This document shows, one piece after another, positions 12,191 to 23,857 of a stretch of 64,000 nt of DNA. Below the pieces are notes generated by a model. That model worked only from the letters and a program-made list of their open reading frames with translations, did not search any database and was not told the origin of the DNA. Within the stretch, counting starts at the first letter, position 1, and every line of letters starts with the position of its first letter. A program made the translations under genes and the position numbers. This DNA is from Megamerina dolium (lineage: Eukaryota; Arthropoda; Insecta; Diptera; Megamerinidae), in assembly GCA_963854835.1 (NCBI GenBank), contig OY978528.1, positions 53,788,508 to 53,852,507 on the forward strand. Direction: 5' to 3'.

Positions 12191-15100
12191 TTTAATGCAA
12201 TTTTACTAGAGCTTATATTTTTTCTTATTAGTTTTACAAATTCTGTGATGCTAAGAGAGAGAGAGAGAGACAGTTACAAATTTAAGCACAAAAAATTGTA
12301 TATCCATTTTTGAGTGTTGTATATGAAAATATGATAAACTGCAATACATCCAACCCTCCATCTAAGTATATTTAAAACCAAACCGTTTTCGTCCAGAAAA
12401 CCAAGAATTAATAATACAAGAGCATTTGATAAAGTTATACAGCAAAGTTCTGAAATGGTGATGCCACAGGAATTCTGCTGATCAGAATTTTAGAATATAA
12501 CTGGATCTTTATTAAATCGATTCAAATTTAACAAAATGTTAAATCATACAAAAGTGATAAGTTTTACATAGATTTCAGCTCTTTTCAAGTAAATTAAATA
12601 AATTAAAATCACCTGCTGCAATCCCCAAAATACATGTACATTTTTTCAGATTGTCCCACTTACTTATTTATTTATTGATTTAATTCAATAAATGAAAAAT
12701 TAAAAACATTATAGCAAAATACGATTAAATTTAGGTCAGTCATAAACTTTTTTATTCTCCTTAGTGTACAACATTATTGTTTTGTTTTGCTCTTTGAATT
12801 TTTTACGCAACTCTGTCAATAATGAAAAATGTACCCATAATGGCGAGAGATACCTAAACGAAAAAGGAAAACATCAAAGAAGTAATATGCGTACTCGTGA
12901 AAGATAAAAGTGAAAACTATCAGCTATTTATAAGTATAGTATATGTATGTAGTTCCTTACATGTATAGAACAAGGCGGATTACATATTATGATCATACAA
13001 TATTCAATTCAATATACTCGTATGTCTATCCATTCGTATTATAAGACTCTATCCATCTTATGTCTATCTACTTAGGTATCGTATATAGTATAAAATAGTA
13101 TATGTCCATTATATACAAACACACTACAGTATGTCTGTAAGTACTTATTCGTAACATAAGTCTTTGTACAAGTTGGCCTTCACGTTAATTTTCTATGAAA
13201 CGTTTGAATGTACGTAGGTAAGAGTATGTGCATATGGTCGTAGTCGTATTCCCGCGAAATAACCTAATATAGCATAGCAAAATGATTTATAAACCACTGG
13301 AGCCTCAGCAACAACACCAACAACAACAATCGAGTATAATCATTTATCATAATCATTGTGATTGATTCGTTATAGAAAATATAAATAGAAATAAGTGGCG
13401 GGAGGGGTGAAAAGCATAAACAGAGAAAAAGTGTAAAACCTAAACGTTATAATACTCGAAAATATTTGATCAAAATATATTTATTATAAATTACAATTTC
13501 TTTGTAAGAAATATGGCGATATAATGTACCACAACTTGTTGTTGTTGTAGCTGTTCTTGTCTACAAAAAACATTGCAATAACACACCCAATACTATAAAA
13601 TTGTGGAAAAAAATACAATAATTCGAAATTATTAAAAATGACAATGGTCCAATTTAAGAAACGAATAACGTTAATAATCCAAAATTATACGCTAAAATAA
13701 AATAAATAATTTTTTGAGGATCCATAATCATTATTATTTACTATTGAATTGTATCGAAATTTATTCATAGACATACGTACAATACCAACTACAAACATAC
13801 ATATCTATATCATTATTACTTTAACCACATCAATATAATTGATACTTGAGCACTTGTACTTTAGTTTACAATATTTTGACTACTTATATATTTGGCAAGC
13901 ATAAAATGGTACGACGATCTATTTGCTTCATGAGTTCGCACTTTTTTTTTTTCTTCTTCTTTAGCCGACTTTAATTACCCAAGTCATTCATCAGCCAAAA
14001 CATTTCATGTTGAATGCTAATTTTATTTTATTTTATGTCTTTGATGAAAAGGGAAAGTGTCGTAATGTTTTTAAAGAGGATAGCCCCTTTTTGCTTTTAC
14101 TTTCTGTCTTTACCGTTATTAATTTTTTTCTTAATGTTTGTTTCGTTTTTTTTTCTCACGTATCAATGAGTGGAGGTTGAATTTAATGGTCAGTTCGATA
14201 GGTTGGAGAATAGTTAGCCTATGTGTAATTTGATAAGTAGCACGCAGTTAATGTGTGTAAATTACTATCAAAAGATTTAAATTTAAATCTAGCTTCAAGC
14301 TAAGTATCTATACGATTAGTATACTGAGTTACATGAGAAATTAATAAAAGCTTAATTTACATATCGTACACTACAACTGCTGTTACATACTTTCAAAATA
14401 AATGCCTTTTAACGGGTTTTATTCATTATACATATTGAGATCATCATTAACCAATTTATGCTGGTATATATAAATGCGTTGCGTTACATACATATGTGTG
14501 TTAATAGGAGAATCTTAAAATATAAAATTTTCAACTAATCCAGAATTTAATATCTAAAATATGTAAAGTCGGATTTACAATCATTGTTTTTAGCTAATGA
14601 CTAAAAGTACTAAATACTTAGTCAAACTTTTGGTAAAACCCCCAATGGCATTCGGTAACCATAAGGGTTGAATTATTAGTCATTACTTAACTAATGACAA
14701 GAGTTTAACTAACAGTATTTTATTCTAAGTATTTAGTGAAGCATGTGCTAAGCTCCCCATTGCAACTGGTTAACCTTTAGTTAACCAACACAGCTATTTT
14801 AGCAAAAATATTTATTTCTTCCACACTAAAGAGGATGAGATGAAAAAGATCTATAAGAATCACAATTTGATGAATGATTTTTAAATATATAAATATGGCC
14901 AAAAAAAAAAAAACTCGAATATTCCATGGTTTTGTTATCGCAATTTATACAAATGTTGAAGTGTGCTTAAGACTCATTCGTAAGTTATGTTACTTATTCA
15001 TTTAGAGAAAAAAATTCACCACACTCCTTCAACAAATTCACGCGGCAAAACATAAAAAAATTAAATACACTAATTATAATTAGTAATAAATTACAATAAG

Positions 15101-15196
15101 TAATTATTATTACTGTTAGATTAGTAAATTTTAAAATTATTAAGTAGTCGATCCAAAAATTCACTAATTTATTATTTTTTCCTCTTTCTTATACAG
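12191..15196. other. AT-rich stretch upstream of the recognised exon
   Basis: Presumed intron or 5' flank. It holds a GA run at about 12254-12270, CAA-rich sequence near 13309-13327, many TACATA/TATGTA motifs, and the foldback at 14592-14754. I could not place a promoter or an upstream non-coding exon. Confidence 0.45.
14592..14754. repeat. Small foldback/MITE-like inverted repeat
   Basis: The ends AGCT...CTAAATACTTAG (14592-14621) and CTAAGTATTTAG...AGCT (14725-14754) are 30-bp imperfect inverted repeats with a perfect 12-bp inner core. The interior contains a further small dyad (GTCATTA/TAATGAC near 14679-14698). There is no coding capacity and no clear target duplication. Confidence 0.6.
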
Positions 15197-15296
15197 ATTA
15201 ACTACAATTTAATTAAACGCATGTGATGACAATAAAAAAAATATTTCAGAAGAATCAAAAAAATATTCAAACAAAATATATATCACAACAACAACA
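15197..15296 (+). promoter_or_regulatory. Putative 5' untranslated part of the exon, with a start-stop upstream ORF
   Basis: A pyrimidine tract (TTTTTTCCTCTTTCTTATACAG) ends in AG at 15195-15196 and fits a 3' splice acceptor, so the exon probably begins at 15197. Between it and the main start there is an ATG directly followed by TGA (15221-15226). An in-frame stop (TAA at 15210-15212) lies upstream of the main ATG. The acceptor is inferred from sequence only; the exon could instead begin further upstream. Confidence 0.5.
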
Positions 15297-15864
15297 ATGT
15301 TTTCCCGCGTACCCGCTCCAATTGGTGGTCCGGCTGGGGCGGATGAATTTCTTGGTGCCACAACAACAGTACGCACAGTATTTCCAAATTCTCGCTTAGA
15401 TTCATTAACGAATACACATCTTCATCATCAGCAGCATCATTTTAGTACGATAACTGAATTCCCTGCATCTGGAGATGGTGGTGGTGGTGGCGGTGGCGCC
15501 GGTAATCAATTGATATCACCATTTCATAGATCTGTGCTTAACGATTTTGCTGCAACAGCGACAATTAGTAATGACAATAGTTATAGCAGTACTCCATTGG
15601 ATAATGACAATTACCTACATGATGCTGATGTTGCTGCAGCTGGTGATGATGCTGATTGGTGGTCGAATGCTATCGAAGTGGATACATTCGATTCACCGCT
15701 TGCCTTTGACGCTAGTGAGAATGGCCTATGGAATGGTCGTTTTGTGCCACCACCACCGAGACCACCGTTCTTAGATGAGAGCGTTGCCGCAGACGGTCTC
15801 ACCACCTGTGATCTATGTACGTGGGCATGGCAACGTAATGCCTACTCATTGGATGGTTCGATAG
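15297..15864 (+). CDS. Probable first coding exon of an unrecognised host protein
   Basis: Open from ATG at 15297 (context ACAACAATG) to a consensus donor: the exon ends ...TCG ATA G at 15864, followed by GTAAGT, giving a phase-1 junction after 189 codons. Codon use and GC content rise sharply above the surroundings. The N-terminus is low-complexity: a His/Gln cluster HLHHQQHH (residues 41-48), a Gly run (61-67) and acidic Asn/Asp/Ala sequence. The second half looks more constrained: DWWSNAIEVDTFDSPLAF (about 120-137), PPPPRPPF (151-158) and a Cys/Trp-rich CDLCTWAWQRN (171-181) at the exon edge. There is no signal peptide or membrane segment. It reads like a variable cytoplasmic or nuclear N-terminus preceding conserved domains encoded further downstream, outside this window or in exons I cannot see. 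I do not recognise the family and assign no function. Confidence 0.75.
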
Positions 15865-16240
15865 GTAAGTACACAATTGTGCATTTATTGTTTTTTGCTG
15901 CTTTCAGTTAAGAGGAACTCTACAAATTTATAATAGTTTATCAATTAATTTCGTTTTTTTTTTCAACTATGTACTCATAACCAATGACGCTCATAACTGT
16001 AGATTATCGTATAGATCTGAGTTGTCGACCTATCAAAAAGCTGATGGTATTAATTCTATATATTTATAGTACAAATCCATGGATGACAAAATACTAAATT
16101 TGCGCCCATATTTTACCGCTAAACGGTTCTCAGTGAATTTCCCAGAATCAGCTGTGTATGTGACGTCACTTTTGTCCAATGTTAGCTTTATCATTCCACA
16201 TTGTTTACATTTGTTCACCATTTTTTCATTTCTCTCGCAG

Positions 16241-16299
16241 CTGGACCAGTGTTACGTCATAGCGCTCACAAATCCTTTCTGATGAGAGCAATCTTCTGA
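16241..16299 (+). CDS. Possible short alternative terminal exon
   Basis: A strong acceptor-like tract (TTTTTTCATTTCTCTCGCAG, 16221-16240) lies 376 bases after the donor at 15865. Joined in phase 1 to the upstream exon, 16241-16299 would add about 19 residues (AGPVLRHSAHKSFLMRAIF) and end at TGA 16297-16299. This would give a short isoform of about 208 residues. The splice pattern is inferred and the peptide is not recognised. It may be a chance acceptor. Confidence 0.25.
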
Positions 16300-16526
16300 T
16301 TCTATCATTCTAGAAAATCAATTGAGCAATAATTTATATGCTATGACAACAAATCAAAATTGACTAAAATAGAGGTCTGGATTTGCATATTTCACGGAAG
16401 TGAAAAAATTTTAATTTTAATTCATTAAGAAAATCCATGTTCAAATATTCATGTTGTGAAACTTGGGGTTAAGATCGCAATTTGAAGTGAATATTTTTCC
16501 TTTATAATGTGTAGTATGTGTAGTAT

Positions 16527-16893
16527 GGGTGCCGTAGCTCAGTGGTTAGTGTGTTCGCCTTCTGATCTGTAGGTCGGTGGTTCAATCCCCGGCTGATGCA
16601 TAACAAATTTAATATCGATAAGATTTTTCTTTCGAACGGTACCCACCTGTCGGCAAGCAATTGGCAATTCTTCCGACAGTAACAACTTGCCATGAAAAAG
16701 CTTCTTAAAGAACTCTGTGACAAAGCTCAGAAAAAGTGATGTCACAAGTGTTCTGCCGTTCGGAACCGGCTAAAATAAGTAGGTCCCTTCTAATATTGTC
16801 CAAAAATTTAAGACGCACAACAGTAATGGAAGAGAAGCTCGGCCAATGAGCCCTTTGGGGCTTTATGTGGCCACATATTTATTTTTTTATTTA
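16527..16893 (+). mobile_element. tRNA-derived SINE, copy B (reference copy)
   Basis: The tRNA-like head starts GGGTGCCGTAGCTCAGTGG. Its A box (TAGCTCAGTGG, 16535-16545) and B box (GGTTCAATCCC, 16579-16589) are 33 bp apart and match internal pol III promoter consensus. A tRNA-unrelated body of about 230 bp follows (...CTTCCGACAGTAACAACTTG...). The 3' end can form a hairpin (GAGCCC-TTTG-GGGCTT, about 16848-16863), then CCACATATTTA and a T-rich tail. There is no coding capacity, so it must be mobilised by a LINE. The sequence is very close to the copy at 23858. Confidence 0.9.
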
Positions 16894-18299
16894 TGTATTC
16901 ATTTAAAGTCTTCTGTATGCAATTTAAGTAAGAGTTTACTAAAAATAAGTAGAAAATAAATATGAAGTTTATGTATGAAATCTCATACTCAGAATAATAT
17001 GAATTGTTGATGGTAGGTGGTCGATCAATTAGTCTTTTTGTTTATTCATCTAGGGTATATGCTGAAGTTGATTATTAGTTTTGCAAAATATGCTCTTATA
17101 TAGAAAGTACTCGATTCCAGACTTCTTATTTTCACTGTAAAAAATTATTTCTTTAGCTGCCGAGTTCATATCTATTAGTCATTTCAGAAGCAACATGCCA
17201 CTTTATACCTTTAAGGTTGAATTTTTTATGACGATTGGAAGCAATATTAAGATGAGATTGAAAAATACACAAGCACATGTTATGAAATGGCGTTACTATG
17301 AACACTCCTATTTGCTAAAGTGTGTGCTGTTTTTATATGTATGTTTAAGTTAAGTTAAGAGTCTCAATATAATCACATACATAGTACTCGTACATTTATT
17401 TTGCTGCTTTATTTTTTCTGCTACGATGATTTTTCATAAGAAGTTTATATAGACTCAAATACATAATCGTACATGTGCGATAAAAATTAATTCAGTTTAT
17501 GTCTATAGATTTTATTTATAATATTTGCAAATTAAAGAAGGTGGAATAATTTGGTTTAATTTTGTTTTTCTTTTGCTATATTCCTCTTATGGAATTTTAA
17601 TTTTCTTTCTATACTATTTTTATTGAATTTTTTCTTATGCCTCAGGCAGTCTATATACTATATGTTGTTGTATAAAGTCTTCTACTCGTACACTTTAATA
17701 TGTGCATGATACAGAAAATGCCAATGTCTCAGTTGTAAAGTTTTATAAGACTACTTGAGCTAGACGCGACGAAGTACTACTAGTATAATACATGTTTATA
17801 AACAATTAAAAAAAAAAAAGAGAGAAAGAAAAGCAAGTATCTAAATACTTATGTATGCAACATGCATTTTAAGATATACATGCATGTATGTTTATACACT
17901 TGTATATTGAATACATACACACATGTTTGTAGACTTTTAGTTATGTATAAAGAATGGTACAAATGCTTTATTTAATTTGGTATGAAAAGTTCCTCAGTGA
18001 GAGGCAGAATTTTAATAGCAATAAAGGCAAAATTATGAATTCATCAGTCGAACTTTTGCTCACTTATGTTAAACTAATACTCGAATCAGTAGCAAAATTT
18101 ATATTTTCAAAAACTATTTGTATTAATTGCTTTTATAGCCTTCACCTAAGTGGTCGATGTTGCGTATAATAATTGTTTCATCACTATATTCGTGGATCTT
18201 CGTTTAATAGTTAAGGTCACAATATTTATCGGAGAGATTTTGTGAGTTTCCGTTAAAAATGCATAAGTTAAAAAATGGTGGAGGTGAGATAGTGGTCGA
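16894..18299. other. AT-rich non-coding stretch
   Basis: No supported gene. It contains an A-run with GA-rich sequence at about 17807-17835 and TACATA/CATGTA motifs. The plus-strand open frame at 17954-18169 has no domain. Confidence 0.45.
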
Positions 18300-18560
18300 A
18301 TAATTAACGAAAATCGAAAAATATGAACACCGCTAAATAACAGCCCCTTCTACAGTTAAAATGTATGACTGACCCCATATAATTTTTTCGTCCCAACATT
18401 TTTCCCTAGCAAACTTAGTCCCTTTTTCCAATCCATAAGGGGCATCCGTGCAAGATTGATGTTATCAATCCTCTAACGGTGTGAAGCATATTACCAATCA
18501 CCACTTATTTTTGCTGCCAAAAATTTTTCTTCAACGTACTTATTCCCTATCTTCGCGTTT
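18300..18560. repeat. Degenerate repeat, family 2 (CTTA-CCC...CATACAAA type)
   Basis: Near 18411-18455 a CTTAGTCCCTTTTTCC...CCATAAGGGG block matches, in degenerate form, blocks at 24417-24456 and (inverted) 51235-51280, 51405-51440 and 51897-51935. A CCTCTAA block near 18471 matches the second conserved block of that family. There is no coding content. It directly abuts the GTCY-type element at 18601. Confidence 0.5.
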
Positions 18561-18600
18561 TGTGAGGTCTCTCTTACAAAATGAACATAAAAAAAATCTC

Positions 18601-19580
18601 CTTACAGTCGGCTGGGGCCGACCAAACTATACCCTGCATATGTAGATTTGTATATAAAAAGTTTACTCGAATATCCAACTTTTCTTTTATTTCCACTTTT
18701 CGAGAAACAATTTTTGCATATACTACTAATTTACACCCGAAATATGGTTGACTTTGACGAAGTAAAAGGATTTTAAGATAATTCCGAGGCTTAGTATGGG
18801 AGCTATATAAAAAGTGGGCGTGGCTTACCACTTTCTAGTAAATCCAATTAATTTTTCAATGTTAATCCACACCTTAAATTTGGTGTCCTACGTTGAATAG
18901 TTTCTAAGTTATGGTGGTTAACATTTTTGTTTAATTTCCTCAACTTTGTATGGGAGCCCCAATAAGAAGTGGGCGTGGTACGCTGATTTTCTGCCATATT
19001 ATTTCCGACTACGATATTAATCTAAGTGTCAATTATGGTTATTCTAGACAGAAGATTGTAGAAGTTACAGCAGTTTCAATTTAAAAGAAGTACAGACACT
19101 TTGTATGGGAGCTACGCTAGAAAGTAGGCGTGGCTCACCCACTTTTGGCGAGGTTATATAGTAGTATAATATAACTCTATGTGCAAAATATTATTGTCCC
19201 AAGTGGTATATTATGTGAGTTATAGCAAGTTAAAGATTTTGAAAATTTCGAGGTTAGTCGCTTCGAATGCTTGGTGTGGGCGTGGTTATTGACCGATCAT
19301 GCCCAATATCAATCCCCTCCGTACCCTTGGATCATAGATTACTTATGCCAAATTTCATCGAAATAGCTCAATATTTACTCAAGTTATCGTGCGAACCAGC
19401 CAGGTGACAGACAGACGGACGGACGGACGGACGGACGGACATCGTTAAATCGAAAATTTAATCGACGCTGATCACGAAGATATATCCATGTCTATATCTC
19501 CGGAGATTCCTTCAAGTGGACACAAACATCTGACCGAAATGAATATACCATGCATATTGCATTATGCAGGGTATAATAAG
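18601..19580 (+). mobile_element. GTCY-microsatellite element resembling mini-me/DINE-1, copy 1
   Basis: Runs from CTTACAGTCGGCTGGGGCCG to GCATTATGCAGGGTATAATA. The copy at 33591-35494 has the same ends in inverted orientation. Inside, GTGGGCGTGG and CTTTGTATGGGAGCTA motifs recur, followed by a GACA/GACG tetranucleotide run (19405-19440) and a conserved segment downstream of it (ATCGTTAAATCG...). Drosophila mini-me/DINE-1 elements likewise carry a GTCY microsatellite beside a conserved core and are non-autonomous. There is no open frame of note. Assignment to that class rests on architecture only. Confidence 0.65.
19405..19440. repeat. GACA/GACG tetranucleotide run
   Basis: About nine units (GACA then GACG, i.e. 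GTCY on the other strand) inside the element at 18601-19580. The partner copy carries the same run, longer, at 33726-33777. Confidence 0.95.
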
Positions 19581-19791
19581 TGAAAATCGTCAAACAACCC
19601 GCTGACTTCGTAGGATGGCCTCTAAAGATATGAAATGTAAAAACTTTTTACAATTTTAAATATTTTTTTACCCAAAAATGCTTGAATAAACCCGAGGCAT
19701 AAATTCTGCCCCTTTATTGAGTACCTTGAAATGATGCCCTGTATAAGGCTGCCAAAAAAGTGAGGTTATGTTGTTGATATACAACACAACA

Positions 19792-19829
19792 TCATGGTGT
19801 AATAAAACCTTAGTTTTATTACACCATGA
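19792..19829. repeat. Perfect 17-bp palindromic hairpin with a 4-base loop
   Basis: TCATGGTGTAATAAAAC (19792-19808), loop CTTA, then the exact complement at 19813-19829. It is flanked by a family-2-like GCCTCTAAAGATATGAAATG remnant at about 19619 and unexplained sequence. It could be the core of a small foldback element. The stem is too short for a typical microRNA precursor. Confidence 0.75.
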
Positions 19830-22800
19830 GAGTTTTCCATAGGCCAAAAATTGAAAATATTCTTTTGAAGCCGACGACACAAATATGTATATACAAACAT
19901 ATGAAAAACTGAAAGAATTTTTCTCACCTCTTCAAAAATGAATGCAACATTAATTACGAGGTGTCAACCTATGACCATCCATATCTACATCTTCGTCCAT
20001 CTCAAACCGCCAACTATTGCCACACAAAATGTTGCATGTTAATTATCTTTGTGGTTTTGAAACCACACCACTATAAATATATAGTTAGGGAATACCCTTG
20101 TAGACGAATATTATTACAAATATTTCTTTGTAATTTTCGCATGAAAAATTTATAAATTTCCGTGTAAATAACATATTACTCATACAATTCTATATTGAGC
20201 TGTGTATAACAATTAACAAATTATAGCAATTATCTATGGGATTGAATATTTCGTGTTGCATGTTAGTGTGGCATACTATATTCTTTTAAACTAATGAATA
20301 TTAGCTCTCATATTTATATGCAGACGATTATATTCATATATACATAGATGTATGTATGTATACATATATAAAGAATGCATTTTTGTTAAAACAAATTGAT
20401 CAAATCAAATGTATGTATGAACGAATGTGTGAAGTAATTGGCCACATTTGCTTTGTGACAGCTGCAAAATGTGAGGAACATCATACTACTCATACGTACA
20501 CATACGACATAATACTCGTATCTACTCATACATATGCTAGCGTTGGTGTTTGTTGATATTTAGTAGGTAGTGAATGTTAATGGCTAAAATAAAAGAAATA
20601 AGAACAGAAAGAACTTAAACAAGAACAAAATCAACCCAAACAACACGACAATAAACTAAATGACCAACACCATCAACAACTGCAACAACATATAGAGCGA
20701 CAAAATGAAATTAAAGCGAAACAAGGCGTGTTGGCATATATATATGTATATTTTTTTTTTGCGGGTCGTTGCTGTTGGCCATGTTGCAAAGTACATTAAA
20801 ACTAATGTCTTAATTTTGCGTCGTATTTGAACGTGTGTCTGTCCTACATATGCATATGTGAGGACTAAGTAAAAAATTTCGCTGTCATTATTATTGTATT
20901 TCTGTGAAATATTTCTCCTGTCAATTCTTTTTTCGTGTGAAATTACAATAGCTGCCGCTGCTGCTGCCATTGCTGCTGTCGCCAATTGCCATTTCATTGA
21001 CTTATGCTGACATTGTGGTATATACTGTAAAATCGTTCATAGGCGGTTACAAAAACAAAGGGTTTTCCAAAGTAAAATAATGGTGTATGCATTTTTCGCT
21101 TAAAGATTACAGTGTTACCTTACAGTATGAATTTATTAGTTGAATGTAGAATGTATAGTATGAATTCGTATTGGAATATGCAGGCTGTAAATGTATTCGC
21201 AGCAATTACAACATCAATATGCATGTATATAAATTAAATGACTTCTTTTTATGTAATGCTCCTCTTCATCAGAATTATCATGATGATGATGATAATCATT
21301 GCTTTTATACACTTTTATAAAATTATAGGCTTTTACTCATATGTACATAACTATGTAGATAAATATGCTATTGCCATAATTTGCAATGTAATTAATCATG
21401 TTGCATATTAATATTGCTCAAACACTCACACACATACACTGACATACGTATGAAAGAAATATGTTCATATTGTATAAATGAAATTGCATTTTAATTGCAT
21501 ATAATAGTTCAAAGATAGGCAGATGCGTTATAACTATATATATATAGATACGAGTTAATACATAAATATGCACACTTAGTCAAATTGTTTTTTTTTTAAT
21601 AAATAATTAATATAATTACCTAAAAACCACTTCTTACTTACTTACCACTTCTTCATTGAAGTAATCGCTTTTGCTCATACAGCACATCTCAACGTTGCAC
21701 GAAAGCTAGATTCTTATATATTGCATGCCTCTAGCGCAAATCCCACCATCGGTTAGGTGAAATATGCGCTGCCGTTTCAAGCCTTCCAATGGAAAAGAGT
21801 CAAGGTAACAAAGAAATCTTTAGGGAAACGGAATGATCTACATTTACACCGGCACGCCATCTATCGAAAAATACGATTACGTGTGCAAATTGTCCAATTT
21901 TCCCCATATAAAAGGGACCGAATCGACAAACTCAGGAGCTTTATAATATCTCAATATAGTAACAGAGAGATGGTCCTCAAAATATTCGTTACATTTCTTT
22001 TTAGGTCCTATAGGAAGTGCGCTTGTCCAATGCCGTTCAATTGTTGTTTTTAACATGACAAATACCAAATGTTAATGTTATAGGTACGGGAACCTCATTC
22101 TATTCCTAATTTGACAGATTGTGTGAAGCCGAATTCTTGTCTTTTGTATATTGTATATCAGTAAACATGGCTTCTAGTATAATAAATCAGTTTGTATAAA
22201 AGCATTCATGAATTCGGCATTTGAAATACGTTATCGTTTTTCTTACTTCTTCTTTCCCTCTCTCTCTCTCTCTCTCTCTCTTTCTATTTATTTCGAACAA
22301 TTAACACAAATAATTTGAGGATTTATTCAAAGCCCTATTAACACTCCACCACCAGTACACATAATGGATATTTATTCCAAGAATTATAGCAAGCACCTAT
22401 GCAAGAACAGCAGCAACAACACCAACAACAGAGAGCATACTAAATTTACAAAGCACAAAAAAATCAAATAATACATTAATATCGTGCGAGCAATTTTATA
22501 TGCACGCGCATCTAATCGACAAATTTAACAAATACAAAACAGAAAAAAATATACATATATAATAAAAGAACACCAATAACAACAGCTACATAACGACGAA
22601 ATGACCCTCCCGTATATACATGTATGTATATGTATGCAGGTTACTAGCAAGTAGCAAGTAGCATGATTGTGCCCAACAGAAAAAAAAAACAAAAAATACA
22701 ACAACAACAAGGCACACCGTCGCACCACATGGTGCAAAATGTCTAAATTATGAATTTAAAGCAGCCAACATACGTATATATGAGTACAAATAACATGAGT

Positions 22801-23857
22801 GAGTTTGATTGGAGAGCATTTGTTTTCAACCATATTCCTCTTCTTAGTCTGATGTGTTTGGAATACGGTCATCATAGCCAGTCGAAAGCACAAACAATCA
22901 AATGGAACCACAACAAATGCGTTAATGTCTATATGTACATAATGGATATATATATATATTTTATGATGGTTATGGGATAAAATGACTGGCGCGCACCATT
23001 CATTTGTTCTATTGTGCCAGTATGTAAATACATGTGTACATATTTCATTGTGTGTCTGCCTAGTGCTGTTATTATTCCTCATTCAACAGGAATTCCTATG
23101 TCTAACATCAAACTTGACTTATATAAGCTTTATGGCAATTTAAGTTCGTAAATGTTATGTAGTATGCATATTATGTATGTTGAATGATATACAAATAGGC
23201 GCAAAATATCCTTCAGGATAAAAATTATATTGGTCAAATGATATAGCCACAATATACTGGTATGTAGATGAGTGATGAATGTAAAGGCAAAGAGAAATTT
23301 CGAATTGCAAAAAGATTACTACACTGACTTTGAATGATGTTCACATTTATTGCCCTTAAATTACGTACATATAAACTTATTTACATTTTTTCTGCTTTAT
23401 TTTATTTTATTTTTTTTTTGCGTGAACCCATCCAGTTGATAAAACCATGTGAGATAATAGCAAACAGCTGAACTTGAAACATAATAAATATAAATTGCTT
23501 TAAATTACTTTATTTACGCCATATGATATTTGGAAGGAAAAGGGAATTTTTTATCATTGAAAGATGCCTTTTTTCTTTAAATACATACTGTATCTCTTAA
23601 TGAGTAGCCCTATATTGCATAAAGCATTTAAAATCATACCAGGAAAGTTTGATAATTATATGCTCTAGGGACAAGGTAGTAGGAATTTATCTATATCTTT
23701 GAATTTAGAAATGTCGGACACACTAAATAATAATATTAAACTTGTAATCTATATAAAAATAACTGGAGAATATCGTCAGTATATTAAATCACAAATTTCA
23801 TTAAAAATTCTTTTTTAGTCAATTTTTATAAATAATTCTCAGCAAGATATTTTTAGT
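19830..23857. other. AT-rich non-coding stretch
   Basis: No supported gene. It holds TATGTA repeats near 20335-20370, a GCTGCC-rich bit at about 20949-20980, CATGATGATGATG near 21277-21292, a CT run (22256-22284), a 9-bp inverted pair GCCGAATTC/GAATTCGGC (22128-22136, 22210-22218), and a short GT/CA-rich area. The plus-strand open frame at 21757-22053 (98 codons) is slightly GC-richer than its surroundings but carries no domain I recognise. Confidence 0.45.
22256..22284. repeat. CT dinucleotide microsatellite
   Basis: Near-perfect (CT)n of roughly 13 units. Confidence 0.95.

Noticed and set aside
15547..15805. Other open frames overlapping the host exon on both strands
   Set aside because: They are shadows of the main frame; only the frame from 15297 has the upstream stop, start context and donor in agreement.
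16527..16600. A genuine tRNA gene at the head of the SINE
   Set aside because: The A and B boxes are good, but the acceptor stem has no 3' partner, the anticodon stem does not pair well, and the same head recurs joined to the same non-tRNA body.
19792..19829. A microRNA precursor
   Set aside because: The stem is 17 bp with a 4-base loop, shorter than a normal precursor, and the flanks do not extend the pairing.
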